NCBI RefSeq assembly: GCF_000315625.1
Contig: NW_005434648.1
Coordinates: 197,212 to 261,211 of the forward strand
Reading direction: 5' to 3'
Origin: Guillardia theta CCMP2712
Taxonomy: Eukaryota; Cryptophyceae; Pyrenomonadales; Geminigeraceae
Length of the DNA stretch: 64,000 nucleotides
Under the pieces are notes generated by a model. The model searched no databases. It had not been told where the DNA came from and was given only the letters and a program-made list of their open reading frames with translations. Shown piece after piece: positions 52,420 to 62,944 of the stretch (positions are counted from its first letter, which is position 1; every line of letters begins with the position of its first letter). Position numbers and translations under genes: made by a program.

Positions 52420-55211
52420 CTACTTGGCTTCAGCCTTCTCTTCCTCTGCGGCAGCCTCCGAGTTTGCGGCTTGCCCCTCGCATGGAGGAAGCACGAAGCC
52501 CCAGCGGTTGAGAGGTTTGTTCCCGCAAAGCTGTTAGTGTGTCAGAGTCAGGTGGGGAGAGAGAGAGCAACTTGGCAAGGGAGGAGGGGGGTGAAGGTTG
52601 ACTGGGAGGACAGGGTGCAGCCAACGGAGGACAAAGAGAGTTGGCAGGAAGGTTCACCTTGGGGGAGTAGTTAATCGCAACCTCGTATCCTCTCTGTAGA
52701 CCCTCGTCCGCTGCTGTCACGATTATCTGTCATTTAGGTCAGATCAAGCTCGCCTTGCTCCTCCCTTTCGCCGACTGTTGCTGCCTGAGCGTGCTAGCTG
52801 GTCTCCTCCTCTCCTCCCCACTCCTCTCCCCCTCCCCTCCCCTCAGATCTCCCTACCGTCCCGTCCGTCTTCTGCTTCATCTTGCACGCCAAGCTTGAAT
52901 TCGAGTCGTGATTCATCATGTCGACAACGGGAACAAGAACCTGCACGGCAGTCAGACAAAGAGAGTCATGAGCGGGGAGAAAGGCAGGGGGGGGGGAGCA
53001 GAGCAGAGAGGATGGGGAGGGCAGGGAGGGGGAAGCAGAGCAGAGAGGAGGGGGAGGGCAGGAGGCAGGAGAAGAGCAGGAGCTCACCGGCGCCACGTGC
53101 GCATCAGATTTGCCAGACTTGAGGGCCTCGAGGACGTTGGCAACGTCGAGGACCTCGGGGTCAGCGAGGCTCCAGGAGTAGCCCAGCACGCCCCCCGTCC
53201 TCTTCATGGCGATGGAGCGAGAGACGACGATACTGAGGGCCCAGGCCCACTTGGACTTGGTGAAGCGATCCTCCGGGAAGACTTGAGGATACTTGAGGAT
53301 GAGCGGGGCGATGGTGGAGTTGTAGCTGAGAGACGTGTACTCCAAGAGCATCTGCAGCAACTTCAGGCTCCCTCCGTCCTCTTGCTGTCCTCCTCCCCTC
53401 CCCCCCTCCCTCCCTTCTCGTGAAAGGCATAGCATACGAGCTGCGCGCAGGAGTTTCCTAGCAACACGCACCTTCCTCTCCTCGACGACCTCCGGCATCC
53501 GCATGAAGTCAGCAGGGATGTCAGCGTCGCTCCACATGAAGGGGAGGGGCATGTAGAGCGGAAGGGAGCACAGATACTTCCTCCAGGCGCTGCACGTCGA
53601 CGTCAGTGCGGGTTGAGGGCACGCCGGAGCGCAGGCAGGGGACCTCGTCTCCTTGTTCGCTTCGTGCAGGAGGAGGATCATGAGCCCGGTGAAGCTGTCG
53701 ATACTCTTCTCCTCGCCGAAGATCTTGGGTGGAGCAGTGAGGAGGGAGCGAGGGAGGTGAAGACAAAACTCTCCACCTTGGACAGCTCGGGGACGTCTTT
53801 GACGGACCAGATGCTCAAGAAGCTGCTGGCGGGAACCTGCCGAAGATACTCAGCTTGAGGCAGTGGAGGGACGAGGGAGGGAGACAGTGAGGGAATTGGT
53901 CACAAAGGAGGAAGAGGAGGAAGGGAGGGAGGGAGGAAGAGGAGGGCAGCAGGATCCAGGGCAACGGTGAGGGCAAGGAAAAGGGTCCACCTCCACGATA
54001 ACGTCGTCCGACTTCATTTCCTGTAGGACAGCAACTCCCCTTCCCCTACCGTCCGCCTGGTCGACCGTCTTAGCCGCATTCGGCCTCTGCTTCCTTCACC
54101 TGGGACTGGTCGAAATCGAAGTCCGCTATCATGATCCCGTCCGCCTGGAGTAGAACATCGTGAGACAAACCTGATTCAACTCCCTGCTCCCCTCCTCCAC
54201 CACCATCACGTACTAATCCTCCGTCTCCCACCTTCTCGTTCATGACGACCTTCCCACCCTTCTCCTTGATGAAGCTGACGCTCTCCTGCGCCCGGGCGAT
54301 CAGGACGGAAGGCCCGGGAGGCCTTGTTACTCACATCCACATTGCAGAGCGAGATGTTGGCAATCGGGTTCTGAGCCTCGGCCTCGCTGACGAGCGTGGA
54401 GAGTGCGATTATGTCGGGAGCTGTTGCCCAAGGAAACCTCAGCTGGGGGTGTGGGCAGCGGGAGAGAGGCACCTGAGAGCATCTGGTTCGTCACGATCTC
54501 CATCATCTTCTGGCGAGCGTACGCCAGGTTGCCGTACTGGATGGCTCGCTCGATCTGCCACATCAGCAATGTGAGGGAAACTTCAAGGCACCCGCCGCCA
54601 TGGCGTGAGACCTCGTTGACGATCTCGTGGCTCTCCAGTCCCCTCTCCTGCTCTGCTGTCAGCTCCGGCTCCAAGGAGCACAAGGGAGCAGAACCTTCAC
54701 GTTGCGATGTTTGACGTTCAGATCGTCGTAGAAGTCGTCCAGCCGGAAGGTGGCGAGGGGAGCTTTCGACAGGTCAAAGTGCTTCTCGATTTCCAGGCCC
54801 CTGAGAGAGACCGTAAGAGGTACAAGAGGAGGGGAAGGAGCTGTTAGGAGACGATGACGAGGAAGAGAAGGGGTTTTGAGGAGAGGAGCAAGAGGAGGGG
54901 AAGGGGGAGCGGAGCCTACAGGGACACGTAGCAGACGATTGTGAAGAGCACGGCCACCACAAAGATCATGACTCCCAGAGCGACAGCGACTGTGTCTACT
55001 CCTTTGAGGAACTGGAAGACCTAAGTGGACGGTCAGCAGATCCCACGGCCTGCTGCGGACGGGCAACCCACCCCCTCTCCCTTCTCCGAAGTGTCGTCGT
55101 CCCCCTCATCGCTCTCTGCACCCGATTTGTCAAGGACGGCGGTCGAAACAGCTCTCAGCCCGCACCCCTCGCTCGTCGTCCTCGAGTCAGCCGGTTGTTT
55201 GCCTTCCCCAT
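52420..55211 (-). CDS. SET-domain protein methyltransferase (LSMT/SETD3-like) with N-terminal membrane segment
   Basis: SET proteins of this type methylate lysine or histidine on non-histone proteins. The SET N-part is ESVSFIKEKGGKVVMNEK, then GIMIADFDFDQSQ and EMKSDDVIVEV joined to VPASSFLSIWSVKDV, as in the family's 'GxGLxAxxxIxxGExxxxVP'. The insert region has WRKYLCSLPLYMPLPFMWSD, FTKSKWAWALSIVVSRSI. The catalytic part is VLVPVVDMMNHDSNSSL (NH motif present), VTAADEGLQRGYEVAINYSP and LCGNKPLNRWGFVLPPCEGQ, with the stop at 52420. Upstream exons in the same frame series give a TM helix (AVALGVMIFVVAVLFTIVC), then HFDLSKAPLATFRLDDFYDD and helices with GNLAYARQKMMEIVTNQ. I treat them as one gene, but two fused models cannot be excluded. 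The start near 55211 is weak. Confidence 0.75.
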
Positions 55212-55559
55212 GACGCCCAGACTCTTAGTAGCTCAAAGAATGAACCGAGCTGCAGGATGCAAATTAGCAGATCTACTAAAATGGAGGTGTGGTTGGGGGG
55301 GGGGCGGGAAGCAAGGAGAGGGTGTATGGAGTGCGGAAAGAATATGCTATTGGTGGAGAGGCAGGACTACAAGGGAAAGACCGAGCGAGTGAAACGAGGA
55401 GAAGATCATGGAAGAGTAACACCCTTCAGCCAAGGGATGTTCAACGACAGTCGGTGATGGGAGGAGGATAATGTAAGGGAGAAGAGGCAAGTACAAAGAT
55501 GATAAAGAGGAAAGGGGATAATGGCGATCGGAGAAAGAATACTCGCAGAAAGAGGAAGG

Positions 55560-55915
55560 AGGGGGGCGGAGGAGAATGTGGGTAGGTGAGGGGGACAGCA
55601 GGGTTCAGGATGGATCAGGTGGAGGAAGGATGAAAGGGAAGAGATTGGAAGTATGGAGGGAAAGGGCAGGAGGAAGGAAGATGGAGGGGTGGATAATGGG
55701 AGGGAAGGAGGGGGTGGAGGTTGAGGGTGGGAGGGAAGGAGGAGGAAGGGGTCGATGATGGGAGCGGAGGAGGGGGTGGGGGTTGAGGATGGGAGGGGAG
55801 GAGGAGGAAGGGGTGGACGATGGGAGGGAAGGAGGGGGTTGGGAGTGTACGATGAGAGGGAAGGATGGGGGTGGGGTGGACGATGAGAGGGAAGGAGGGG
55901 GTGGGGGTGGGTCTT
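55560..55915. repeat. G-rich minisatellite, period about 60 bp
   Basis: Imperfect tandem units with GATGGGAGGGAAGGAGGGGG and GGTTGAGGATGGGAGG, best from 55680. Length and spelling vary between units. The minus-strand Pro-rich frame across it is an artefact. Confidence 0.8.
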
Positions 55916-56890
55916 CTGCTGGATCCTCACCTCACTGACGCTCAGATCGCTTGCATGCCACGCGAGCGAACAGCGAGGCCGAAACAGGGTAAGAGTGGGG
56001 ATGAGGGCTCTCGGCCCGCTGGACCGTCACACACTCACTGCCAGGCTGGTCACTCACCGTCACCGTGGCACTGTCCCGGGCCCGGTGGAATCGCCGGGCG
56101 CGGCCGGCTTGAAACGGCTGTCCCCTGGCCGGGCAACTTCAAGCATCAATCCGAGTGAGATATCAGACTGTCTGGCCGCGGGCACTTGCCCCGGCCCGGG
56201 CCTGGCCCGGCTGTCACCGGGCCTCAGTGGTACACTTTGGCCGCCGTGCTGTGAGTGCCGCAGTGTGCTCACATTTCTATTTTCAACTCTGAGGCGGGTT
56301 CAATGCCCCGTCATTGCACTCAGAGGGGGTTGGGGTACTTGAATGGGAGGTTATGGGCGGAACGAGGGGTCACAAATATATACTTGTACCCCTACTATAT
56401 ACTGATATTATTTCTAAAAAGATATGGTGGGTAGTCTTTGAGACTGGGTACAGCCAAAGTGAATTCGATATTGAGGGGTAGGGTAGTCTTGTGATGGGAC
56501 GGGTGGGGGTAGTGTTTGCGATGATGGCGAAATTTTGTCCAGGGGAGTGATGAAGAGGCACCTTCAGGAGGAGGAGAGGAGAGGTTGAAGGAGGAGAGGA
56601 CAAGATAAACGGAGCAATGGATATGAAGAGACCAGGCTCAAAACTTAAGAGAGAAGTCCTGTATCGTTCAGATCGGCTTGTTTGAAGGAAGAGCAAGAAG
56701 AGCCGGGATTTCTTTTTGATTCTGGTCGGGAAGCCGCCAAAATTGACGACCCTGCCAATCACACGATCATGGCATCTGCAAATACGAGCAGAGTCAGAAT
56801 CATCACGACGTTCAATCAGTATGAATCAGGTGCTTGTCTTCACAATGCTCGCAGTCTGCCCGCTCAAGTGATTGGACTTTTCCTTCAGCT
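55916..56890. other. Head-to-head intergenic region with composite block, copy G
   Basis: The core at about 55985-56265 is GC-rich (GTCACCGTGGCACTGTCCCG, GGGCCTGGCCCGG, CAGTG/CACTG words). The flank at 56300-56540 is G-rich, with GGGGTACTTGA at 56332-56342, identical to copy E, plus GGGGTAGGGTAG near 56475. From 56560 to 56890 the sequence is ordinary and leads into the thioredoxin-like gene. Confidence 0.6.
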
Positions 56891-59800
56891 ATGTCGGATA
56901 CAAACTCTGTGGTTGTGATCCTCTACACTGCACCGGTCTGTCGACTCGTAGCATATTCTTGCTGTTCCCAGGAAATTCTCAACCTGATCTAACATCCATG
57001 TGCCTCAGGGTTGCCCCCACTGTAACAGGTTCTTGCCGCAGTACAACTCTATCTCGATCGAGGTACCCCTTGACCTGCCCAAGGGGGAGGAGACTGACTG
57101 TCTGTCGCTCCAGTCTGCATGGAACAACATTTCTTTCTACAATGTAAATATCATGAGCGGCGATGGGCTTGGAATAGCGAGGTAAGCTTTCCCTGGCACT
57201 GCGAGAATTCTGGGATGACGCCCGGGGCAGGCGCAACAACGTCGGAGGCGTTCCGCATACTTCCTTCTACTCCCGTGCCAAGAAGCTCGGAGACATGAGA
57301 GGAGACAGGTGGGAGCGATCGCTGCTGCTATCTGCAGCTCATCGCCATGGTCGGCAGCATCTCGGAGTTTCGCAAGCTCCTTGCCAAGCACTTGCAAGAC
57401 CGCACCTTCGTTGGAGCAGGTGGCCCGTCGATCGCTCGCTCCTCCCGAGCTCTAGGTCGCCTCCTCACCGTATCCTCCAGGATACGTCTTGGGCTCCAGC
57501 GCCAACTCGGAGCCTCCCCGAGCCATGGGGAACTCTCGTGAGGAGAATGCCAAGAAGCTTGAGGTCAGCTGGACAACGACTCGCCTTCGTCTCCCCTCCC
57601 TCACCCTGCAGTCTCTCTCCCCTTCTCCCCTCCTTCACCGAGCATCCCTCTATCTTACGTGAGGGAGTGCAGAAGAAATCCGTGCCGGCCCACAAGATCG
57701 AGGCCTTGGAGGGGATGGGGTTCGAGCGCAGCAAGGCGATAGGTAGAGCTGCCTCCTTCTTCCTCCCGCCGCAAGTTTGAACCTTTGGTCCAGCTGCGCT
57801 GCAGAGGACAGAAGGCGATGTGGACCAGGCAGCTGACATCCTGCTGGGAGGTGGCTCGGCTCAGGTGTTGCCTGCGGGGGGGGGGGATAGGTGGACACTG
57901 AAGGAGGGGCAGGACAAAGCTTGGATCGCTGGAGTGTCCATCGACACAGAGGCATCGGACGCTCAGCGAAGGGTTGGAGGAGGAGGAAAGTGTTGTGACT
58001 TCCAGTCATTCCTGAGCAGGAGCTGGAGCAGGGAAGGAAGTGCGGTATTGGGCTGGTCGGTACCTTGCTCTTCCCTTTCATCATCTGACCGGAGTCTCCC
58101 CACATGATTTTTCTTTTTCGTCCTCTTCCTCCTGCTCTTCCTCATTCTTCTGCTCTTCATTGTCCTCCTACTCTCCGCTGCTCTTCTGCTCGCTCTCTTG
58201 TCAGGGCCTCGTTGATCACTGGGACAACACTGGGCCCAGAGTCTCAGACGTGGTCCCCTACTCGCCTTCAGGTCGTTGAAGTGATGAAGAGTTTTCCGCC
58301 TCCATGACAGTCTCGCAGCTGAAGCAAAGATTTTCAACAAGGGAGACAAGATTGTTGCGATTGATGGTGAATCCGCAGGATGGGAGGGGGTGAGGGGAAA
58401 GGTGGAAAGGAGAGGACACTGATACAGGGATGGGAGAACGGAAGGAAAGAAAGTGGAGGAGGGTAAGGAGGATCTGACTTGTCGCTCAAGGGGTGGACGT
58501 GCGGGGATTTCGAGTCGACCAGCTCAAGAATCTGATCCTTGGGGCTCCGGGCACGCAAGTGGAGATCTCCTTCGTGTAAGGCTGTCTGCTTCTTCTGACC
58601 GCTACCCCCCCCCCCCACCTCGCGTCCTCTGGTGAGTTGCAAGGCAGGCCTGTCTCGCACCTACGCTGGGGAGGAGGACTGCTAGGAGGAAACGATTCGA
58701 AGGATATCGTGAAGGTTTGTACCGATGAAAGTGTGGGAGGAGGAGGAGGAGGAGGAGGAGGAGGAGGAAGGGAGTTGACCGGAAGAGGAATTGATAACTG
58801 CTTCCATAGGTCATTTTGACCCGAGAGGTCAGGCTGGATACATGCCTGGCAGGTCGCATGAGGGGAAACAGACTGATTGTTTGCTGAGAGTGGCTGCAGG
58901 AGCGAGAGGAAAGGACGTGAAGACCCAGACGATGAAGAAGAGGGAGGAGCCGGCGTCAGCGAAGCCGGCATGGTACTCGACAGGTTGAGAGTGCGGCACG
59001 AGAGCCATCGGCTTCTCATTCCCTTCCTCTCAGTCTGGCAGGACATCAAATCCGGCTCTGAGCGGATGAGCAAAAGTAGCTGCTCCTTGCTGTGCGGCCC
59101 CTGGCTCACGCCTCCTCCTCCCTACAGACCTGGAGAATGGCTTCAAGTCAGCTGGGGACAAGATCGAGGAGGCAGGCAGCGCCATCGGAAAGTCAGCCTC
59201 GGTGCTGCTGATGGATCGGAGGAGGTGGTGCAGGAGACGAGGAGACTGACCGATGGTCCAGAATGGATGGGAGAAAACCTCCAAAGGAGCCAAAGAGGTA
59301 GCGAAGTCCATCAACGAATCGACGGCTTCTGCAAGCGAGACCATGACGGAGGCGGGAGAGAAAGTGAGATCGAGATGCCCCTCACCCGTTCCTCCTTCCC
59401 TTTTTTTTTTGCCTTTCATGCCTTCGCCCTCCACCCTCTCTTCGCTGATGACTTCGAGCTTCGAGCTGCTGCCATTCAGCACTGACCCCGACACAGATCA
59501 AGGAGGCCGTCGTCGTCGACACAGCCGCTCGCAAGAGGATCGCAGGTTCAGGGAGTGACGCCGAATGTTGATCCTGCTGAAGTTGAGACGGCAGAACTCG
59601 AGGAGGAGAACAGACTTCTCAGAGAAAGGTTGTCGTCCTTCTCCCTGCTCCCTCCACTTCTCACCTCTCTCTCCTTGCCAGGCTCAATCAAGCTGCTTCG
59701 AGCGGTTCCAACACGCCGAGCGCCAAGTAGGTCTCCCTTACCTCCTGGCCTCGAGTCTGACGTCTGCCTTGCACCTTTCAGGTCCGACGGCTCAAGGAGA

Positions 59801-60681
59801 GGTGAGGGCAGCGCTGCGGGGGGGAAGGGACTTTGATTCTCCTCAGAAGCTTCGTTCCGATTCGACGAGGACGCAAAGTCGAACACACCACGAGGTCTTG
59901 TTGGATTGATCACCCTGGAAACACGCCCTTCCTCTCCCCCTCCTCTCCCCCCCTCCATGCGTTCCTCCCCTCCATCCTCCTTCCCCTCTCCCCCGATCTT
60001 CTTCTCTTCGCTCTCCTTGTGCTCCTTGCCCTGACTGCTTCATCAGGCGATGGATGCCAGGAAGGAGAGTCAACGGACATCCGCAGCTTCGCAGCTGAGT
60101 CCTTCTCCACTGCCAAGTCGCCTAACGTAAGAGGAGGGAGGAGGAGGACGAGGAGGAAGTGCCTGAATGTTGGCAGGTACCCGAGTGCTCTATCAGAGTG
60201 AGGATGACTGACGGAACGGTTATCGAGAAGAGCTTTCCCTCGTCCACGAAGCTCAAGAAGGTTAGGGTTCTGATCCCCTCCTCCCTCCTCTTCCTCACGT
60301 ATCTTCTCCCGTCGCCCTGCCTCCTTGTAACGTTTCACTTCCCATCCTCCCACCCGCTTCTTCCTCGTCCTCCCTCATTGTAACTTATCTCTTCCCATCC
60401 TCCCACCGTCTTCCTCGTCCTCCCTCCTTGTAACTTATCTCTTTCCTGCCTTCCTCCTCCCTCCTGCTCTCTCCTCCTCCCTCCTCCTCATGTTGCTGCA
60501 GGTGGTTGAGAGCGTTCTGCCCTCGGACGACCTGCGCGAGGAGTGGACTCTGATGCTCCCGTGGCCTCCGATGTCGCCAAGAGACTTTCCTGACCTGCTC
60601 CTCAGGTACCCGAGGAAGATATTCGGCGACGAGGACCTCGACAAGACCCTTCTCGAAGCTTCGCTGGTGCCCTGCAGCTGA
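56891..60681 (+). CDS. Thioredoxin-like / UBA / PDZ / UBX multidomain protein
   Basis: The start MSDTNSVVVILYTAP at 56891 is spliced to GCPHCNRFLPQYNSI, giving a thioredoxin-type strand and a CPHC active site. A cis-proline loop follows in RRNNVGGVPHTSFYSRAKKL, then LIAMVGSISEFRKLLAKHLQ. A UBA domain comes next: AHKIEALEGMGFERSKAI and LQRTEGDVDQAADILLGGG. A PDZ-like domain reads GPRVSDVVPYSPS, IFNKGDKIVAIDG, then VDVRGFRVDQLKNLILGAPG and TQVEISFV. A helical stretch (ENGFKSAGDKIEEAGSAIG, SKGAKEVAKSINESTASASE) and a short coiled coil (VETAELEEENRLLRERL) precede the UBX end, VPECSIRVRMTDGTVIEKSF, VVESVLPSDDLREEWTLMLP and FPDLLLRYPRKIFGDEDLDK. The stop is at 60679-60681. UBA plus UBX suggests a p97/CDC48 adaptor that binds ubiquitin. 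The middle exons (58600-59500) are poorly resolved, so a split into two genes is possible. Confidence 0.7.
58738..58776. repeat. (GGA)n in an intron
   Basis: A GGAGGAGGA tract lies within a probable intron of the multidomain gene, after the PDZ exons. Confidence 0.85.
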
Positions 60682-60885
60682 TCTCGCTTCCTCTGTGATC
60701 CCTCAGGCAGGCACCTGCTGCTACCATGAACGTCACCAAACGGAGATGATGATGATGTGGTCGGGTCGATCAGGATATGGACAGCGAGATGAAACTGAGA
60801 CAGTGGTAACGGTGCGACTTGTCTCTAATGAATCCTATCAAGTTTCCCCCTCACAAGTCACCTGTGGAACTTCAGTCAACGTCAC

Positions 60886-62223
60886 TCAGTCCGACGAATC
60901 CCCACCTATCCCCAAGTTCTTCCTGAGCTGATTGGCGACAGAGATCAGGTTGTCCCTCTCCAGCCTCCCTCGTATCCCCATCTGCCATAGGAAAGCTTCA
61001 ACATCCCTCACCGCAGCTTCCAGCAGACCTCATGTAAGTCTTGAGCTCCTAGCCGGATCAAGCCGCTCCCATCCAGCTCCTGCGTCCCCCTCCCTCGTCA
61101 CTCCTCCTCAACGATCCCGACTGTCTCACCTGCTTGTACAAGGCGTGCAGAGTCCCGGGCTGGACGCACTCAGGCCCCAGCTGCTGCCACAAGAACTCGT
61201 GGACCTTGCGGGGGGGCCAGCACCCAACGTCAAGTTCGCGGCTGGCTGCATAGCGGGGAGTTGCCCGCACCTCCTCCTGACCCAAGGAAGAGTCTCTCGT
61301 CGCGCGATCGTGCAGGAGCTGAGGGCTCGAGCGACTTTCTCCTCCTCCTCCTGCCGACTTCGCGACCCCCTTCTCGGCGAGTGCCCCTGCCGTCCCTCCA
61401 GCCCCCAGGGCCTCCCGTCGGCCGGATGCTCCCCCAGCCAGAACCTCGAGTAGTTAAGGACCAGCTGAGTCTTCACCGCCTCCACCTGCTCAGCGCTCAT
61501 CCAGTTCTTTGAGGAGAGGATCGGAAGGTTGCGGCCGTACTTGTACCTCAGCAGCGCCTTGAGCGACTCTTGCCTCCCCTCGAAGCGAGCGAGGACCCCG
61601 GGGACCTGGACTACCTTGGAGGGGTTGACCTTCTTGTAGAAGACCTCCAGCCTCTGTTTCATGGTCTTTGCATCCTCCTCCTCCTCCTCGACCGACTTTG
61701 ACCGCCGGAAAGACGTCGAGAGACGAGAACAAGACCCCGGCGACCTTCGCTGAGTCCTGACCGGGGAGCAGGACAGGTTTAGGAGGCTAGGAGACGACGG
61801 ACTGTGCGCTCTCAGGATCGATCTCTTCTGTGAACTAGCAAGGGAGGAAGATTGATCAAGGGAAGTCTCCAGCAGCTCAACTTTCTTCAAGGAATCTTGT
61901 ATCAGAATGTCCAAGTCCTCCAACTCCTGCTCGGTCTCCTCCAGCGAAGCGTGGACCCGCGTTTCAAAGCGATCCTGCGCGCTGGTCATTTCATTGTTCA
62001 GGTCTATAAATGTTGCCGAGAAATCGTCATAGCTTTCTGACGCGTCCGAGTCCTCGATAGTATCGAGCAGCAGTTCCGATTGCTGTAGGTTTTGGATGTG
62101 TTCTTCAATCGACCCCAAGTTCGCCTGAATCCTCATCATGTCACTCTGAGAGTGCGCTTCTTGCCTTGCAGCACTCCTGAATGACATCTGCTCCCTGGCT
62201 GTCGTTTCATCCTTCAGGTTCAT
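60886..62223 (-). CDS. Coiled-coil protein of unknown function
   Basis: I do not recognise the family. The start MNLKDETTAREQMSFRSAA at 62223 leads into a long heptad-rich helix (HIQNLQQSELLLDTIED, RVHASLEETEQELEDLDILI, KKVELLETSLDQ). A Ser/Arg-rich linker follows (LNLSCSPVRTQRRSPGS, RRSKSVEEEEEDAK), then an ordered part: RLEVFYKKVNPSKVVQVPGV, RQESLKALLRYKYGRNLPIL and NWMSAEQVEAVKTQLVLNYS. Spliced C-terminal exons give WPPRKVHEFLWQQLGPECVQ and DVEAFLWQMGIRGRLERDNL, ending LGIGGDSSD (stop 60886). One long open frame ignoring the introns gives a Ser/Pro tail that I reject. The Ser-x-Arg linker could be phosphorylated or microtubule-binding, which is inference only. It is convergent with the multidomain gene. 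Confidence 0.6.
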
Positions 62224-62944
62224 AGCGTTCGTATGCTCACATGAGGGAGAGCCTAGGCAACAAAAATTTGAATGTTTGATGGGCTAAACGGAGGAAGTTG
62301 ATTCCAATTTCTCGTCAGTACTTTTGATTCCATTCTCTCGTCCCCTCCCTCACTCCCTCCTCCGCTCGTCCCCTCCCTCACCCTCTCCTCCTCTCGTCCC
62401 CTCCCTCCCTCCCTCCCCCAGCACTCTCCCTCCCTCTGTCACCCGCCGCCATTTCGGCATAGTGACGCCACCCTACCCGCCGGCCCTCTTTTTGATTTAA
62501 AACAAATATTCTTTTTTCATTTTACAAGATTGCTTACTTTTTATAGCACCACCCTACCCACTATTGATTGAGTCTACTTCGCAACGTACCCCATCCAGAA
62601 CAACAATTTCATGCTGTGTGATGGGGTACTTTCGTAGTACCCACCCGGCACGTGCTGCTGTAATTCGTGATTTGAGGGGGTACCTCTGAGTACCCCTACC
62701 CCATCATAGTTGAGGGTGCCAGGTTTCACCCCTTTCAGTGACCCTACCCCTTGATATTTGAGGTAATATTTCTGTTGTGTCTAATTACCCCTCCATCAAA
62801 CTGGTTCATTGGGGGTACTTCTACCCCCAAAAGTTCTCAAGCACATCAAGTACCCACCCACCCCACCCCACCCCACCCTCTTTGTCCAATCTCCCTCGCC
62901 CTACCCTCCGTTCCACAAGTCTCTTGCCAGCCCCCACTCGCGCC
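62224..62944. other. Head-to-head intergenic region with composite block, copy H
   Basis: Positions 62340-62420 contain (CCCT)n-like repeats. A small GC-rich core lies at about 62445-62485. The rest, to 62900, is the flank, mixed in orientation: GGGGTACTTTC near 62623, TACCCCTACCCC near 62690, GGGGGTACTTCTACCCCC near 62812 (a near inverted repeat) and TCAAGTACCC at 62846-62855. It ends 45-60 bp before the acetyl-CoA synthetase start. Confidence 0.6.

Noticed and set aside
52381-52674. Plus-strand frame with a signal-peptide-like start (VPQLLGFSLLFLCGSL)
   Set aside because: It overlaps, antisense, the conserved C-terminal exons of the SET gene (LCGNKPLNRWGFVLP), so it is a shadow.
55406-55930. 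Pro/His-rich minus-strand frame
   Set aside because: Translation of the G-rich minisatellite. No splice context or domain was seen.
61126-61440. Unspliced Ser/Pro/Arg tail of the coiled-coil gene
   Set aside because: Another frame across plausible splice sites gives structured segments (KVHEFLWQQLGPECVQ and DVEAFLWQMGIRGRL), so the unspliced tail is unlikely.
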